Source of the DNA: Oscillochloris sp.
Lineage (GTDB): Bacteria > Chloroflexota > Chloroflexia > Chloroflexales > Chloroflexaceae
Length of the DNA: 51,009 nt
Assembly: GCA_012032775.1 (NCBI GenBank)
Contig: JAAUQO010000013.1
Span: 1 to 51,009 of the forward strand
Reading direction: 5' to 3'
Notes under the pieces: generated by a model
What the model saw: the letters and a program-made list of their open reading frames with translations, nothing else
Databases searched by the model: none
Told to the model about the DNA's origin: nothing
Part shown: piece by piece, positions 8,312-18,169 of the stretch
Position numbering within the stretch: position 1 is the stretch's first letter
How the letters are laid out: every line of letters begins with the position of its first letter
Translations under genes and position numbers: made by a program

Positions 8312-10258
8312 TCACCGCCGCCCGGCGCGTTCACGCCCATAGGCCAGAATCTCTTCCAGAAACCGTGAGGGTTTGCGGATTTGGCCGCGCTGGCGGCCGG
8401 GAGTCCACGATAAGTACAGCCGTTCACCGGCTCGCGTAAGCGCCACATAACACAGCCGCCGCTCCTCCTCGATGCCCTCAATCGTGCCGATACTGCGTTC
8501 GTGCGGCAATGTGCCTTCTTCCAGGCCGCAGACGAACACAAACGGCCATTCCAAACCCTTGGCGGCATGAATCGTCAGCAGTTGCACCTGATCGCGTTCC
8601 TTGTCGTCGTCGTCGGCGCTGGAGAGCAACGCGATCTCCTGCAAGAATTCCGAGAGCGACGTATGCTCCTCGGCGGCAACCATCAACTCCTGCAAATGCG
8701 AACGGACATCGGGCAGATCCTCGGCGCTGAAACGCTGTTCTAGCGAAGCCATATACCCGCTCTGCTCAAGCACATCGGCCAGCAGGTGATCGGGCGGCAT
8801 TGTGCCGTCGGCCATGCGCCGCCAGCGGGCCAGTAGTGTCGCCAGGCGCCGGGCGCCGTCGGCGGCTTTGGGCGTGATCCGCTTCAAAGCTTCCGGCACC
8901 GCCAGAGCGGCGGCGAGTGAGATCTCGGCCTGAGCGGCGAAGTTGGTCAGATTCGCCAGCGATTGTGCGCCCAGGCCGCGAGCGGGCACATTGGCGATCC
9001 GGATCAAACTGAGATTGTCGGACGGATTGTTCACCACCCGCAAGAATGCCAGTGCATCACGCACCACCGCCCGGTTGTAGAAACCGACTGCGCCGCGCAC
9101 ACTGTAGGGGATGTGGGCGTGGCGCAGCGCAGTTTCAACCTGGCGCGAAAGGTGCTTGGTACGGTAGAGCACCGCCATCTCACGAAAACTGCGCCCCTGA
9201 CTACGGAGTTCGGTGATGCTGCGGGCGATCTGTTCGCACTCTTCGCGCGGCTCTTTCGATTCGTTGATCAGGATGCATCGTTCGCCGGGAACCGTCACTC
9301 CGGCGGCGCGCAACACCATCGGCGCCACCGCGCGACTATGCCGGATCACGGCATAGGCCGCGTCGAGGATGGGTTGGCGCGAACGATAGTTTGTAGCCAG
9401 TTCGATCAGTTGCGCCTCGGGGAAATCCTGGTTGAAGCGGGTGATAATGCTGTGATCGGCGTTGCGAAAGCCGTAAATGCTTTGCATGCCGTCGCCGACG
9501 GCGAACAACGAGCGCACGCCGCCATTATGCGGCCCCGGCCGGCTGATCAACTCCACCAGGGCATGCTGGCTCGGATCGGTATCCTGATACTCATCGACGA
9601 GCACATGGCGCCAGCGTTCGTGGATCACCTCAAGCACATCGGGATGTTCATTCAGCAGCCGATAACTGAGCAGAATCAAATCGTCGAAATCGAGCGCATT
9701 GGCCGCCTCCAGGGCGCGTTGATAGCGGCGGTAGCACCCGGCCACAAAGCGATCGACCGGATCGGGCGAGACGCGGGCCATCAGGCGTGGCGTGAGCATG
9801 CGGCTCTTTGCGCGCGAGATCCGGCGCAGCACCTCATCTGGTTCGAGCAACATCGGCGGGCGTTCGGTGGCGGCATCGAGTGCGTTGGCCGCCAATTGCA
9901 ACTGTTCGTCGCCGGCGTAGATCGAAAAATCGCCGGTGTAATGAGCAATCCGCCCGCTGATATGTTCGCGCAGTACCTTTGCACAGACGGCATGGAAGGT
10001 TCCGGCGATCAGCCCGCGCACGCCCTTTCGTCCAAGCACCGTTCGCAGGCGCTCACGCATCTCACGGGCAGCCTTATTAGTGAATGTCAGCGCCAGAATC
10101 TGCGTCGGCGAGGCATGATGGCGATCGATCAGATATGCGATCCGCAGCGTCAGTACCCGCGTTTTTCCGCTGCCGGCCCCGGCCCGTACCAGTACCGGAC
10201 CAACCGGCGCAGTTACTGCGGCGCGCTGCTCGGCGTTTAGAAGTTTGAGAGCATCCAT
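8312..10258 (-). CDS. UvrD/PcrA/Rep-family superfamily 1A DNA helicase
   Basis: This 648-residue ATP-dependent 3'-5' helicase has all the core motifs in order: Q-motif region LNAEQRAAVTAP, Walker A AGAGSGKT, TFTNKAAREM, GTFHAVCAKVLR, Walker B VDEYQDTDPSQ, motif III VGDGMQSIYGFRNAD, motif IV NYRS, motif V LLTIHAAKGLEWPFVF and motif VI YVALTRA. It is somewhat shorter than E. coli UvrD and lacks a long C-terminal tail. It would act in repair or replication restart. I chose the ATG at 10258 over a TTG at 10267. A TATGAT hexamer eight bases upstream of the ATG hints at a nearly leaderless transcript. The second palindromic repeat separates it from ssb. Confidence 0.93.
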   Translation of the reverse strand: MDALKLLNAEQRAAVTAPVGPVLVRAGAGSGKTRVLTLRIAYLIDRHHASPTQILALTFTNKAAREMRERLRTVLGRKGVRGLIAGTFHAVCAKVLREHISGRIAHYTGDFSIYAGDEQLQLAANALDAATERPPMLLEPDEVLRRISRAKSRMLTPRLMARVSPDPVDRFVAGCYRRYQRALEAANALDFDDLILLSYRLLNEHPDVLEVIHERWRHVLVDEYQDTDPSQHALVELISRPGPHNGGVRSLFAVGDGMQSIYGFRNADHSIITRFNQDFPEAQLIELATNYRSRQPILDAAYAVIRHSRAVAPMVLRAAGVTVPGERCILINESKEPREECEQIARSITELRSQGRSFREMAVLYRTKHLSRQVETALRHAHIPYSVRGAVGFYNRAVVRDALAFLRVVNNPSDNLSLIRIANVPARGLGAQSLANLTNFAAQAEISLAAALAVPEALKRITPKAADGARRLATLLARWRRMADGTMPPDHLLADVLEQSGYMASLEQRFSAEDLPDVRSHLQELMVAAEEHTSLSEFLQEIALLSSADDDDKERDQVQLLTIHAAKGLEWPFVFVCGLEEGTLPHERSIGTIEGIEEERRLCYVALTRAGERLYLSWTPGRQRGQIRKPSRFLEEILAYGRERAGRR

Positions 10259-10284
10259 AGCGGGCAATCATAGCATATGACACT

Positions 10285-10314
10285 GGTAGAGACGCAAGGT
10301 CTTGCGTCTCTACC
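10285..10314. repeat. Palindromic repeat element copy 2
   Basis: An inverted repeat with arms GGTAGAGACGCAAG and its complement around a 2-base centre, sharing its arms with the element at 7978-8009 but differing at the centre. It lies between ssb and the helicase gene. The arms are conserved while the centre differs, as expected of a dispersed palindromic repeat. Confidence 0.85.
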
Positions 10315-10325
10315 GGCGGTATTTT

Positions 10326-10730
10326 CTAAAACGGCGGCTCGCTCTCGGAAGCGCTCTCATCGCCATTCTCGCTCTGATCGGGGCGCGGTTCGAGGAAGAT
10401 CACATCGTCGGCGCGCACGAAGGTTCGATAGCGAGTCAGCCCGCTCTCCTTGTCGGTCCAGCTATCGGTGCGAAGGCTGCCGGTGATCCGTACCCGCTTG
10501 CCGCGACCAAGATAAGCGTGGCAGCGCTCGGCGAGGCGATCCCAGGTCTCGATATTTGTCCAGTCGGTCTCGATCTGCCGGTTCCCCTGATCGTCCTGAC
10601 CGGCATAGCGACTGGTGGCGATACTGAAGCGGCAGACCCCGACGCCGGTTGACAGCATACGCATCTCGGGATCGGCGCCCAAACGGCCGATCAACTCCAC
10701 ACTGTTCACAGTTCCCTTTACGGTACGCAT
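10326..10730 (-). CDS. ssb: Single-stranded DNA-binding protein
   Basis: The 134-residue protein has one OB fold (VNSVELIGRLGADPEMR, then FSIATSR, WTNIETWDRLAERC, YLGRGKRVRITGSLRTDSW, then FVRADDVIFL) followed by a short acidic tail ending in PPF. That tail is the canonical partner-binding motif for replication and repair proteins. An AGGAG ribosome binding site lies 7 bases before the ATG at 10730. The track-length alternative start further upstream is less likely. It sits upstream of the UvrD-like helicase on the same strand, consistent with a repair/replication grouping. Confidence 0.94.
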   Translation of the reverse strand: MRTVKGTVNSVELIGRLGADPEMRMLSTGVGVCRFSIATSRYAGQDDQGNRQIETDWTNIETWDRLAERCHAYLGRGKRVRITGSLRTDSWTDKESGLTRYRTFVRADDVIFLEPRPDQSENGDESASESEPPF

Positions 10731-10858
10731 CGGTGATTTCTCCTGGCTAACAGACCAACTCCATAGCGGTCTCGTAGCATACACCGCCGCAAGTGGGCGA
10801 AAGATACGCGTTCAGTGGTGAGCAACTAATCATCCTGACCAATCGTAATAAGCGAGAG

Positions 10859-10864
10859 TATAAT
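10859..10864 (+). promoter_or_regulatory. Possible -10 element upstream of the hybrid histidine kinase
   Basis: A perfect TATAAT hexamer lies 37 bases before the GTG start. The best -35 at 17-bp spacing (TGACCA, 10836-10841) is poor, so this is only a candidate. Confidence 0.3.
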
Positions 10865-10901
10865 AATCAGACCAATAAAAGCGGAACTTTGGAATGCCGT
10901 T

Positions 10902-13900
10902 GTGGATTCTGATATAAGCCAGACAACTTCAATCAGCGCAATCCTTGAATTGAGCCGGTTGGTATGCGCCACCCTTGATCGCGATGAAGTGTTCGAGCGA
11001 GTGCTTACTTCGGCACAAGCCCTCAGCGGCGCTGAGGTGCTTTCGATTATGCTGCTCGACGAGGCGCGGAAAGAGTTGTCGGTTGCCGCGATCATTGGCC
11101 TGGATCTTGAACCGCTGGCCGATTTGCGCCTGCCCCTGGGCGAAGGTATCGCCGGCTGGGTGGTTGCCAATAATGAGCCGGCCCATGTGGCGGATCCGGT
11201 CAGCGATCCCCGCTTTATGATCACGGTGGGACTGAATTACGGCACCCTCTACTCGGTGCCGCTCTGGGGGCGCAACGGAGTCCTTGGTTGTCTGAACGTC
11301 TCGCGATTGAACGATAACACTCCGTTCAGCCTGACCGTGCTTCAGATGGTCGATATTTTCGCCAGCCACGCCGCGATTGCGATCGAGAATGCCGCCGCCG
11401 CCAGAGCTTTACAACTGAGTGCGATTCGCGAACGCATGCATATGCTAACCCAGCAACCATACGACGAGCGGCTGATCGACCAGATTCTGGCCGAACTTGG
11501 GCAGGCGCTCGATGCCGATGGATGCAGCCTGATATTCGAGCACTCCGGTGTTCCAATCATTCGGCAAAGGTGGCCTGCGGATCTGGAAGCGACAACAATT
11601 CCGATCTCGCTCTGCAGCGGATTGCGGCTGCCGGATAGCTCCAAAGCCCAATTGTGTATCCATCGGGTTCAAAACTCACGCTATCAGAGCGGCGGTGATC
11701 GCGAATTGACGGAGTTCGTCGCCGATCGGCTGGAAGTGTTGCTGCACGAAGAACACCGGCGTTCGCAGGCGCTTCAGCAACGTGCCCTGGATGATGCGCT
11801 CGGGCAGATCGCCAGCGCCAGCCATGCCCTGGTGGGCCGCGAAAATGTCCTGGAGTCGATCCTGAGCCGGTTGGCCGATTTTGTTACCTATGATTCGGCG
11901 GGAGTGTTTGCCTACCACGATACGGACTATGCGCGCCTGGTAGGCGGGCGTGGATATCGCAATGCCGGCGCAGATATCGTATTGTACATGGGGCCGGGCT
12001 CGCTCCCCTGGCAGATCGCCCAGGAGCATCGAGCGCACTACATTCCCGATGTTCAACAACTGCCACAATGGCAAGATGTTCCCGACGCCGATCTGGTTCG
12101 GGCCTGGATCGGTGTGCCGCTTCTGGTGGACAACGCAATGATCGGTCTGCTGACGATCGATCGCTGGACGCCGCACTCGTTCGAGCCGCGCGATATTGTG
12201 ATCGCCGAGCGTTTCGGGGCGCATCTCGCACTGACGATCCGCAACGCCCGCATGGTTCAGGAAGCGCAGAATCGCGCCAATCAACTTCAGGCGCTCCACC
12301 AACTCGGCGTCGAGATCGGCGTCATCTACGACGAGCAACAGCTCTTTGAAACCCTGGTTCGCCTGATTCAGCGCACCTTCGGCTACTACCAGGTTTGTGT
12401 TGCAACGATCGAAAACCACGAGGTTGTGTTGCAGTCGGTATTCGGCGAAGTGGCCGATAAAACCGAATTCGGCACACTGCAACGCTACACGGTTGAACGC
12501 GGGATCACCGGATGGGCGGCGCGCTATGCCGAAACTGTGCTGGTGAATGATGTGCGCCACGACTCGCGTTACGCCCTGGTTGATCGGCTGAGTAAGGCCC
12601 GCGCCGAGTTAGTGGTGCCGATCAAAAGCGAAGGCGAGGTGCTGGGAATTATCGATATCGAAAGCTCCTTGATCGGCGCATTCGGCGAGAGCGATATTCA
12701 GGTAATCGAGGCCCTGGCAGGGCAGATCGGCATCGCCTTGCGCAATATTCGCCGCTACCGCGAACTTGAACATACCCAGAGTCATTTGCTTCATGGTGAA
12801 CGGCTGCGGGCATTGGGTGAAATGGCCAGTGGCGTGGCCCACGACTTCAATAATCTGCTGACGAGTATTCTTGGCCATACCCAGATTCTGCGCGATTCGT
12901 ATGCTGAGCCGGCCCTCAGAGAGGCATTGCAGATTATTGAGCGCGCAGCACTTGATGGCGCAGCAACCGTGCGCCGGCTCCAGGGTTTTGCCCAAATGGG
13001 GAATCCCTTGCCCGACGAACAGATCGACCTGAATGCGATTATCGAGGAGAGCCTGGCCATCACAAGGCCACGCTGGCGCGACTCGTTACAAAGCCAGGGC
13101 GCCCAACTTGAGATCCGGCGCGAAATCGGCAACCTCCCGCTGCTGGCCGGTGATCCCGCAGCGCTGCGCGATATGAGCACCAACTTGATTTTGAATGCGA
13201 TCGACGCAATGCCGCAAGGCGGAATCCTCACCATTCGTACAGCGATGTTGCCGGGCGATCAGGCCGTGGTGCTGTGGGAAGTGTGCGATAATGGACGCGG
13301 AATACCGGCCGATATCTTGCCGAAGATTTTTACGCCGTTCTTCTCGACGAAAGGGAGCCGCGGCACCGGTATGGGTCTGGCAATGGCCCATAGCACGGTA
13401 GAGCGCCATAAAGGCCGGATTGAGGTTCAAAGCGATCCCGGTCGGGGCAGTTGTTTTTCGATCATGCTGCCAGTTCGCGAGCTTCGCCAGCCGGAGTTAG
13501 CGAATCCGCCGGTTCCGGCGATCCGCCAGGCCCGGGCGCTGCATATTCTGGTTGCCGAGGATGATCCGGCAGTTCGCCGGCTGATGGATCAGATGTTGCT
13601 TCGTTTCGGGCATCAGGTCGATCTGGCCCCAGATGGTGAATCTGCCCTGCATCTGTTGATGAAGAACAGCTACGATCTGCTTTGTAGCGATCTCGGCTTA
13701 CCGGGAATGTCGGGTTGGGAGTTGATTCGACAGGCGAAAGACATCCAACCGCAACTACGGACATTATTGATCACCGGTTGGGGCAATCAAATTGTGCCGG
13801 AAGAAGCTCGCAACCGCGGCGCCGATCTGATGATTTCGAAGCCGTTTGATGTCACACATCTGCGCCAGGCGATTGAGCAACTGAGCCAGCAGATCGGGCA

Positions 13901-13925
13901 ACAGGCACCGGCCGGCAGGCGCTGA
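10902..13925 (+). CDS. Multi-GAF hybrid histidine kinase with C-terminal receiver
   Basis: This 1007-residue protein has no membrane segment, so it is probably a cytoplasmic sensor. It has a GAF domain at about 15-170, a weaker GAF-like region at about 180-290, GAF domains at about 305-450 and 470-620, a HisKA dimerisation helix with the phospho-acceptor in [10 protein letters not shown] (about 645), a HATPase domain with N-box [20 protein letters not shown] and [14 protein letters not shown], and a receiver at about 888-1000 ([10 protein letters not shown], Asp in [10 protein letters not shown], Lys in ISKPF). The HDFNN form is typical of the hybrid kinase subgroup. The start is GTG. The DUF218-like gene follows after 3 bp, suggesting cotranscription. 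The ligand is unknown. Confidence 0.93.
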   Translation: MDSDISQTTSISAILELSRLVCATLDRDEVFERVLTSAQALSGAEVLSIMLLDEARKELSVAAIIGLDLEPLADLRLPLGEGIAGWVVANNEPAHVADPVSDPRFMITVGLNYGTLYSVPLWGRNGVLGCLNVSRLNDNTPFSLTVLQMVDIFASHAAIAIENAAAARALQLSAIRERMHMLTQQPYDERLIDQILAELGQALDADGCSLIFEHSGVPIIRQRWPADLEATTIPISLCSGLRLPDSSKAQLCIHRVQNSRYQSGGDRELTEFVADRLEVLLHEEHRRSQALQQRALDDALGQIASASHALVGRENVLESILSRLADFVTYDSAGVFAYHDTDYARLVGGRGYRNAGADIVLYMGPGSLPWQIAQEHRAHYIPDVQQLPQWQDVPDADLVRAWIGVPLLVDNAMIGLLTIDRWTPHSFEPRDIVIAERFGAHLALTIRNARMVQEAQNRANQLQALHQLGVEIGVIYDEQQLFETLVRLIQRTFGYYQVCVATIENHEVVLQSVFGEVADKTEFGTLQRYTVERGITGWAARYAETVLVNDVRHDSRYALVDRLSKARAELVVPIKSEGEVLGIIDIESSLIGAFGESDIQVIEALAGQIGIALRNIRRYRELEHTQSHLLHGERLRALGEMASGVAHDFNNLLTSILGHTQILRDSYAEPALREALQIIERAALDGAATVRRLQGFAQMGNPLPDEQIDLNAIIEESLAITRPRWRDSLQSQGAQLEIRREIGNLPLLAGDPAALRDMSTNLILNAIDAMPQGGILTIRTAMLPGDQAVVLWEVCDNGRGIPADILPKIFTPFFSTKGSRGTGMGLAMAHSTVERHKGRIEVQSDPGRGSCFSIMLPVRELRQPELANPPVPAIRQARALHILVAEDDPAVRRLMDQMLLRFGHQVDLAPDGESALHLLMKNSYDLLCSDLGLPGMSGWELIRQAKDIQPQLRTLLITGWGNQIVPEEARNRGADLMISKPFDVTHLRQAIEQLSQQIGQQAPAGRR

Positions 13926-13928
13926 TCC

Positions 13929-14549
13929 ATGCAACACGAGAATGCGACCATCAGTTTAACACCACGACAGCTTGCGCTGCGCTATCTCCAAAAGGCTGCC
14001 CGGCAGTTACGCTGGGTGATCCGCCTGCTTCTGGGGTTGCCGGCATTAGCGATCACTGTGGCTGCCGGAGCAGCAGCGGTGCAGGCCGGTCGCAGCGAGA
14101 CCCGTGCGGTCGATGTGGCTGTTGTGTTCGTCTCTACACCGCCCCGGCGTGAACTGATTCTGCATACCATCGACCTGTATCGGCGCGGCTTGATCGACAC
14201 GATTATGCCGGTCGGCGCACAGGCCGAGGCGTTGAAAACCGCGTTGGGCGAGGCAGGTGTGCCGGCGGACATTATTGTTGAGACAAAACAGAGCAGCGGT
14301 ACCTTCGCCCAGATCCAGAGCGCCGCTACAAGTGCCGTAGCCGGCGGTGCGCAGCGCGCATTACTGGTGAGCGCGCCGGACGAACTGCTGATCGGTCTGA
14401 AGATTTTGCGCGATCAGGGCTTGCAAGCGTATGCTTCGCCGCCTACCAATCCGTCGAACGATCCACTGGCATACCTGGCAGCCGGGATCGACTACTGGCG
14501 CTATGCATTGGCTATCGGCATTACCGACGACGTGGTATACTCCAGGTAG
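13929..14549 (+). CDS. DUF218/YdcF-like membrane-anchored protein
   Basis: The 206-residue protein has one N-terminal membrane helix (about 30-52, VIRLLLGLPALAITVAAGAA) and then an alpha/beta domain resembling the DUF218 (SanA/YdcF) fold: DVAVVFVS, ELILHTIDLYRRGLIDTIMPVG, then a segment like the family's nucleotide-type loop (QSSGTFAQIQSA) and ALLVSAPDELLIGLKILRDQGL. The canonical DUF218 acidic and Glu-x-x-S/T-NT motifs are weak, so this is a divergent member. It follows the hybrid kinase by 3 bp and may be its operon partner. Function is not established. Confidence 0.6.
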   Translation: MQHENATISLTPRQLALRYLQKAARQLRWVIRLLLGLPALAITVAAGAAAVQAGRSETRAVDVAVVFVSTPPRRELILHTIDLYRRGLIDTIMPVGAQAEALKTALGEAGVPADIIVETKQSSGTFAQIQSAATSAVAGGAQRALLVSAPDELLIGLKILRDQGLQAYASPPTNPSNDPLAYLAAGIDYWRYALAIGITDDVVYSR

Positions 14550-14574
14550 ACTTAGCGCACTTGTTCGCCAGAGA

Positions 14575-14580
14575 TATAAT
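14575..14580 (+). promoter_or_regulatory. Perfect -10 element placed for a leaderless transcript
   Basis: TATAAT ends five bases before the ATG at 14586, so transcription would begin at or next to the start codon. No ribosome binding site is evident. A -35 is not clear. Confidence 0.5.
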
Positions 14581-14585
14581 CGACT

Positions 14586-16481
14586 ATGAGTACATCACGA
14601 GCCGGCGCGCGTTCTGAGCGACGCGCCGCAGGCGAACCCGGCTATGAACTGCGAAATTATCGCCTGATCGAGCGGAGCGGCCAGGAAGAGTTGGCAACCG
14701 TCTATCGAGCCACCCATCTGACCCTTGATCGCCCGGTTCAGGTACATTTGTTGCGCCGCAAAGACTGGATTTCGGCCAGCAGATTTCAGTTGGCCGGCAG
14801 ATTGGCTGCGCGCCTGGAGCATCACAATCTGCAGCCGGTGATCGACGCCGGCCACGACGATCGTTATGGCGATTATCTTGTCACACCACAGCTTGATGCG
14901 CGCCCGCTGAGCGAGATCCTGGCCGAAGGGCCGGTTGCGCCGGCACTCACCGCCCGTATCATTACCCAGATCGCCGCCGCGCTCGATTATCTGCACAGCC
15001 AACAGGTTTATCACCGCGACGTACAGCCGGCCAATGTGCTGGTGAGTGAACAGGGCGCGGCATATCTGACTAATCTTAGTCTTGCGGCCAGCCCCGACAC
15101 CCCCGACCTCAGCAGCATCGACGAAGCCGATTATCTTACGCCCTACTCGGCGCCCGAACAACGCCTCACCCATAGTGAAGCCGGTGCCGCCCTCGATGTT
15201 TATAGTCTTGGTGCATTGTCCTACCATCTGCTCAGCGGCGAAATGCCGCCTGCGGCCGGCAGTGAGTTGCCGAGTCTGGCCCATCGCGATGCAAGTCTGG
15301 CCCCCGCCGATCGGGTGTTGCAACGGATGATGGCGCCCCAACCTGAGGTACGCTACACCAGCACCGGGGCTGCGGCAGGTGCTTTGCGCCAGGCGCTGCG
15401 GGCACAACTCGATCAAGCGACCGACGATATGGAGGAGGGCCGTTGGGAGACGAGCGCCGAGTGGTTGGAGAATCCGCTCGAAACTGCGCTCGGCGATGAT
15501 CTCGACGAGGCTTTCAAGGATTTTGTCGCCCGCTCACGTAAACGCGCCGATGAGCTGCACCGCCGCGATGTGATCCGCCGGATGCTTAATCGCTGGAGCC
15601 GTAACGGATTTTTCCGGCGCCGCGGGCTTGGCCAATTGATCCAGCCGGAACAGATCGTCAGCTATAACATCTATTTTTATGAACTGAGCGCACTCTACGA
15701 AACGCGCAGCGCACCGGTTGCCCGTACCAGGCCTCAGGGCCGCGATGAACGGATTAGCGCCGGCATCCCGATCGATCTTTGGGTGGCCGATGTACCGGAA
15801 ACGGGGCCGTTTGAAACCGTTCGCGAACAGGTGATTCTGTTGCCCGGTTCAACCCGCGCCCTCACTTGCCCGGAATGCTCCGGTAGCGCGACAGTCACAT
15901 GTCAGGAGTGCAAGGGAAAGGGGATCATCGAAAAGGTGCGCAAGGTGAGTGGGCCGAATAATGCGACCAGCAACGAAACCATCACCAGCAATTGCCCCAC
16001 CTGCCGCGGCTATGGTCGCAGCGAATGTCCTGCCTGCAAAGGCAGCGGAAATCTGATCGAAGAACAGGTTTTCAGTTGGTCGCGGCGAGCGAAGATTTTC
16101 GACAATTCCGACGATATCGATGATCTGCCGGGATTGGCGATCAAACGCCGGCTTGAGCCGATCTTCGCCGGGAAGATCAATCCGTATACCGGCGTCTGGC
16201 ATAGTGTCGCACCCCTGGCTGAGACGCTGCGCGAGGCGATCAAAGAGGCCGGCGACGATACACGGCTGCTTGACGCCGAACTGAAGATTCAAGGCGCAAC
16301 CATTACTGAGATGGACTTTTTACTCGACGAGAAGCCGCAACGGATCTATCTGGTCGGCTTCGACTCGGAGTTGATCGGCGATTGGTCGCTGCTGAATCTG
16401 GAACGACTGGTGCTGGCAGGCGTCGCCGCAGTATTATTGGTGCTGCTTATCATTGCCGCGATCATCTGGTTGGTAGGCTAG
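14586..16481 (+). CDS. Pseudokinase fused to DnaJ-type zinc finger with C-terminal membrane anchor
   Basis: The 631-residue protein has three parts. Residues about 22-270 follow the Ser/Thr kinase fold: VYRATHLTLDRPVQVHLL, YHRDVQPANVL and DVYSLGALSYHLLSG are recognisable. The glycine loop is degenerate, the VAIK lysine position reads His, and DFG is replaced by TNL/LSL, so catalysis is unlikely. Residues about 425-480 hold four CxxCxGxG-like repeats (CPECSG, CQECKGKG, CPTCRGYG, CPACKGSG) as in the DnaJ zinc domain. The final 25 residues are a membrane helix. I infer a scaffold that binds unfolded or partner proteins at the membrane. It has a leaderless-type promoter. The small gene at 16484 follows directly. 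Confidence 0.85.
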   Translation: MSTSRAGARSERRAAGEPGYELRNYRLIERSGQEELATVYRATHLTLDRPVQVHLLRRKDWISASRFQLAGRLAARLEHHNLQPVIDAGHDDRYGDYLVTPQLDARPLSEILAEGPVAPALTARIITQIAAALDYLHSQQVYHRDVQPANVLVSEQGAAYLTNLSLAASPDTPDLSSIDEADYLTPYSAPEQRLTHSEAGAALDVYSLGALSYHLLSGEMPPAAGSELPSLAHRDASLAPADRVLQRMMAPQPEVRYTSTGAAAGALRQALRAQLDQATDDMEEGRWETSAEWLENPLETALGDDLDEAFKDFVARSRKRADELHRRDVIRRMLNRWSRNGFFRRRGLGQLIQPEQIVSYNIYFYELSALYETRSAPVARTRPQGRDERISAGIPIDLWVADVPETGPFETVREQVILLPGSTRALTCPECSGSATVTCQECKGKGIIEKVRKVSGPNNATSNETITSNCPTCRGYGRSECPACKGSGNLIEEQVFSWSRRAKIFDNSDDIDDLPGLAIKRRLEPIFAGKINPYTGVWHSVAPLAETLREAIKEAGDDTRLLDAELKIQGATITEMDFLLDEKPQRIYLVGFDSELIGDWSLLNLERLVLAGVAAVLLVLLIIAAIIWLVG

Positions 16482-16483
16482 GA

Positions 16484-16789
16484 ATGTCGAAACGCCGCCC
16501 ACAACGCCGGCCCGGCCTGCGATCTCCAACGGCTGAGCAGCCGCTGGAAACGAACGCCGATCTGATCGCGGCAGTGCTCGACAAGATCGACCGGCAGATC
16601 GAAGCCGGCCATCCCCCCGAAGCCCGCGCAACCCTCGATCATCTGACTACCGCCGGCCATAGTGCCGAGGGCGCCCGACAGTTGATCGCCGTCAGTATCA
16701 CTCGCGCCCTGATTGCAGCAATGCAGCAAGACAAACTCGAACCCGCCGAGATCTGGCGCCTGACACTTGAGCGCTTACGCAACGAATAA
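16484..16789 (+). CDS. Small helical protein of unknown function
   Basis: This 101-residue protein starts two bases after the preceding stop with GGA directly before its ATG, so it is translationally linked to the pseudokinase gene. A basic, arginine-rich start precedes a helical module (DLIAAVLDKIDRQIEAGHPP, then ATLDHLTTAGHSAEGARQLI). The pattern of a variable acidic lead plus the AGHSxExARQLI segment recalls small helical modules found alone or at protein ends in many bacteria, but I cannot name the family. Its tight coupling suggests that it works with the pseudokinase protein. Confidence 0.7.
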   Translation: MSKRRPQRRPGLRSPTAEQPLETNADLIAAVLDKIDRQIEAGHPPEARATLDHLTTAGHSAEGARQLIAVSITRALIAAMQQDKLEPAEIWRLTLERLRNE

Positions 16790-16941
16790 GTCGGCGCTTA
16801 CGAGGCCGGTTGCGGAATCCACGTAGCGATCCCAGCCAGAATAAGTTCCAACCCGACACGATAATCGCCTGCCAACTATTGGGGCCGTTACTACGCCGCA
16901 AACAGCGCGCAGTAACACAGCTTATGCCCCATAACAGGCTT

Positions 16942-16981
16942 GTTTATTTCGTGGTAGCGGTTTCGCTGCTACGAAGTAAAC
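16942..16981. terminator. Long imperfect hairpin between convergent genes
   Basis: Arms of 18 bases (15 Watson-Crick matches) flank a 4-base loop. It lies in the gap between the rightward pseudokinase operon and the leftward VWA gene. There is no long T-run, so it is either an unusual bidirectional terminator or a repeat. Confidence 0.5.
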
Positions 16982-17005
16982 GCCTAAACCATTCACGCCG
17001 TCGTA

Positions 17006-18169
17006 TCACTCGCTGGAGCGCGCGGCGACAATCCCTTGCTGCGCCGCCCAGCGATTTAGATCGTGGCGATCGATCGCTGCCGCCATCAGGGCCGGAAATT
17101 GGTCGGGTGTACAGGCGAACGCCGGCACCCCGAGTCCGGCCAGTGTCGCTGCAACGCGATGATCGTAGGCCGGCGCACCATTATCGCTCAAGGCAAGTAA
17201 GGCGATCAGTTGTACGCCGGAGCCAACCAGCGTCGCCGCCCGGCGCAACATCTCCTCGCGATTTCCGCCCTCGTATAAATCGCTGAGCAGCACCAGGATC
17301 GTCTCATTCGGCCGGCTCACCTGGCTCTGACAGTAACTCAGGGCACGATTGATATCGGTTCCGCCGCCGAGTTGCACGCCGAACAACAGATCGACCGGAT
17401 CGCTCAATTGCTCACTCAGATCGACAACCGCCGTATCAAACACGACCATGCGAGTATTGATCGCAGGTAACGAGGCTAACACGGCACCGAAGACCCCGGC
17501 GTAGACGACTGATGCCGCCATTGAACCACTCTGATCGACACAGAGTATGATGTCGCGTAAACTACTGCGCCGCCGCCCGAATCCAATTCGCTGTTCAGGG
17601 ATAATCGTGCGGTAATTCGGCTGATAGTGGCGCAGATTAACCCGAATCGTGCGTTGCCAATCGATCTCGTTGTGGCGCGGCCGGCGGGTGCGCGTGGCCC
17701 GGTTCAGGCTGCCGGTTACCGCCTGGCGCATCGGCGATGCCAACCGGCGCATCAGATCATCCACCACCCGCCGCACCACCTGGCGTGCTGTCTCCCTGGC
17801 CCGCTGGGGCATCACATCACGCAGCGACATCAGGGTTGTCGCCAGGTGAACATCGGGTTCAACCGCCGCCAGTAACTCCGGCTCCAACAACATGCGGCGT
17901 AGATTCAGGCGTTCCAACGCATCCTGCTGCATTACCCGCACCACCGACGACGGAAAGAAACGCCGGATATCGCCCAACCAGCGCGCCGCAGATGGCGCCG
18001 ATGAACCGAGGCCGCCGCTTCGCTCGGCGTCATACAAGGCTTCGAGTGCGCGATCGATCGCCACATCATCGCCATGCAATGTGAGGCCGATACCATCGGC
18101 GGCGCCGCCGCCAAGCAAGAGGCGCCAACGCCGCAGGCGCTCGGCGGCTGATTCGTGTTCCAGCGTCAT
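17006..18169 (-). CDS. VWA domain protein (CoxE-like)
   Basis: The 387-residue protein has a helical N-terminal half and a von Willebrand A domain from about residue 200. The metal-binding MIDAS motif is intact: DQSGSM at about 210, a following threonine in GGGTDIN, and an aspartate in LLSDLYEGG. Such proteins act with MoxR AAA+ ATPases, and a MoxR gene lies in the same operon. The ATG at 18169 overlaps the ung stop as ATGA, indicating translational coupling; an upstream TTG at 18184 is less likely. It is the last gene of the operon. Its target is unknown. Confidence 0.9.
   Translation of the reverse strand: MTLEHESAAERLRRWRLLLGGGAADGIGLTLHGDDVAIDRALEALYDAERSGGLGSSAPSAARWLGDIRRFFPSSVVRVMQQDALERLNLRRMLLEPELLAAVEPDVHLATTLMSLRDVMPQRARETARQVVRRVVDDLMRRLASPMRQAVTGSLNRATRTRRPRHNEIDWQRTIRVNLRHYQPNYRTIIPEQRIGFGRRRSSLRDIILCVDQSGSMAASVVYAGVFGAVLASLPAINTRMVVFDTAVVDLSEQLSDPVDLLFGVQLGGGTDINRALSYCQSQVSRPNETILVLLSDLYEGGNREEMLRRAATLVGSGVQLIALLALSDNGAPAYDHRVAATLAGLGVPAFACTPDQFPALMAAAIDRHDLNRWAAQQGIVAARSSE

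Noticed and set aside
8963-10240. 425-codon plus-strand open frame
   Set aside because: It is a shadow of the UvrD-like helicase, which carries all the motifs.
14586-16481. Active Ser/Thr kinase
   Set aside because: The ATP-binding Lys and the DFG aspartate are missing, so it is called a pseudokinase.
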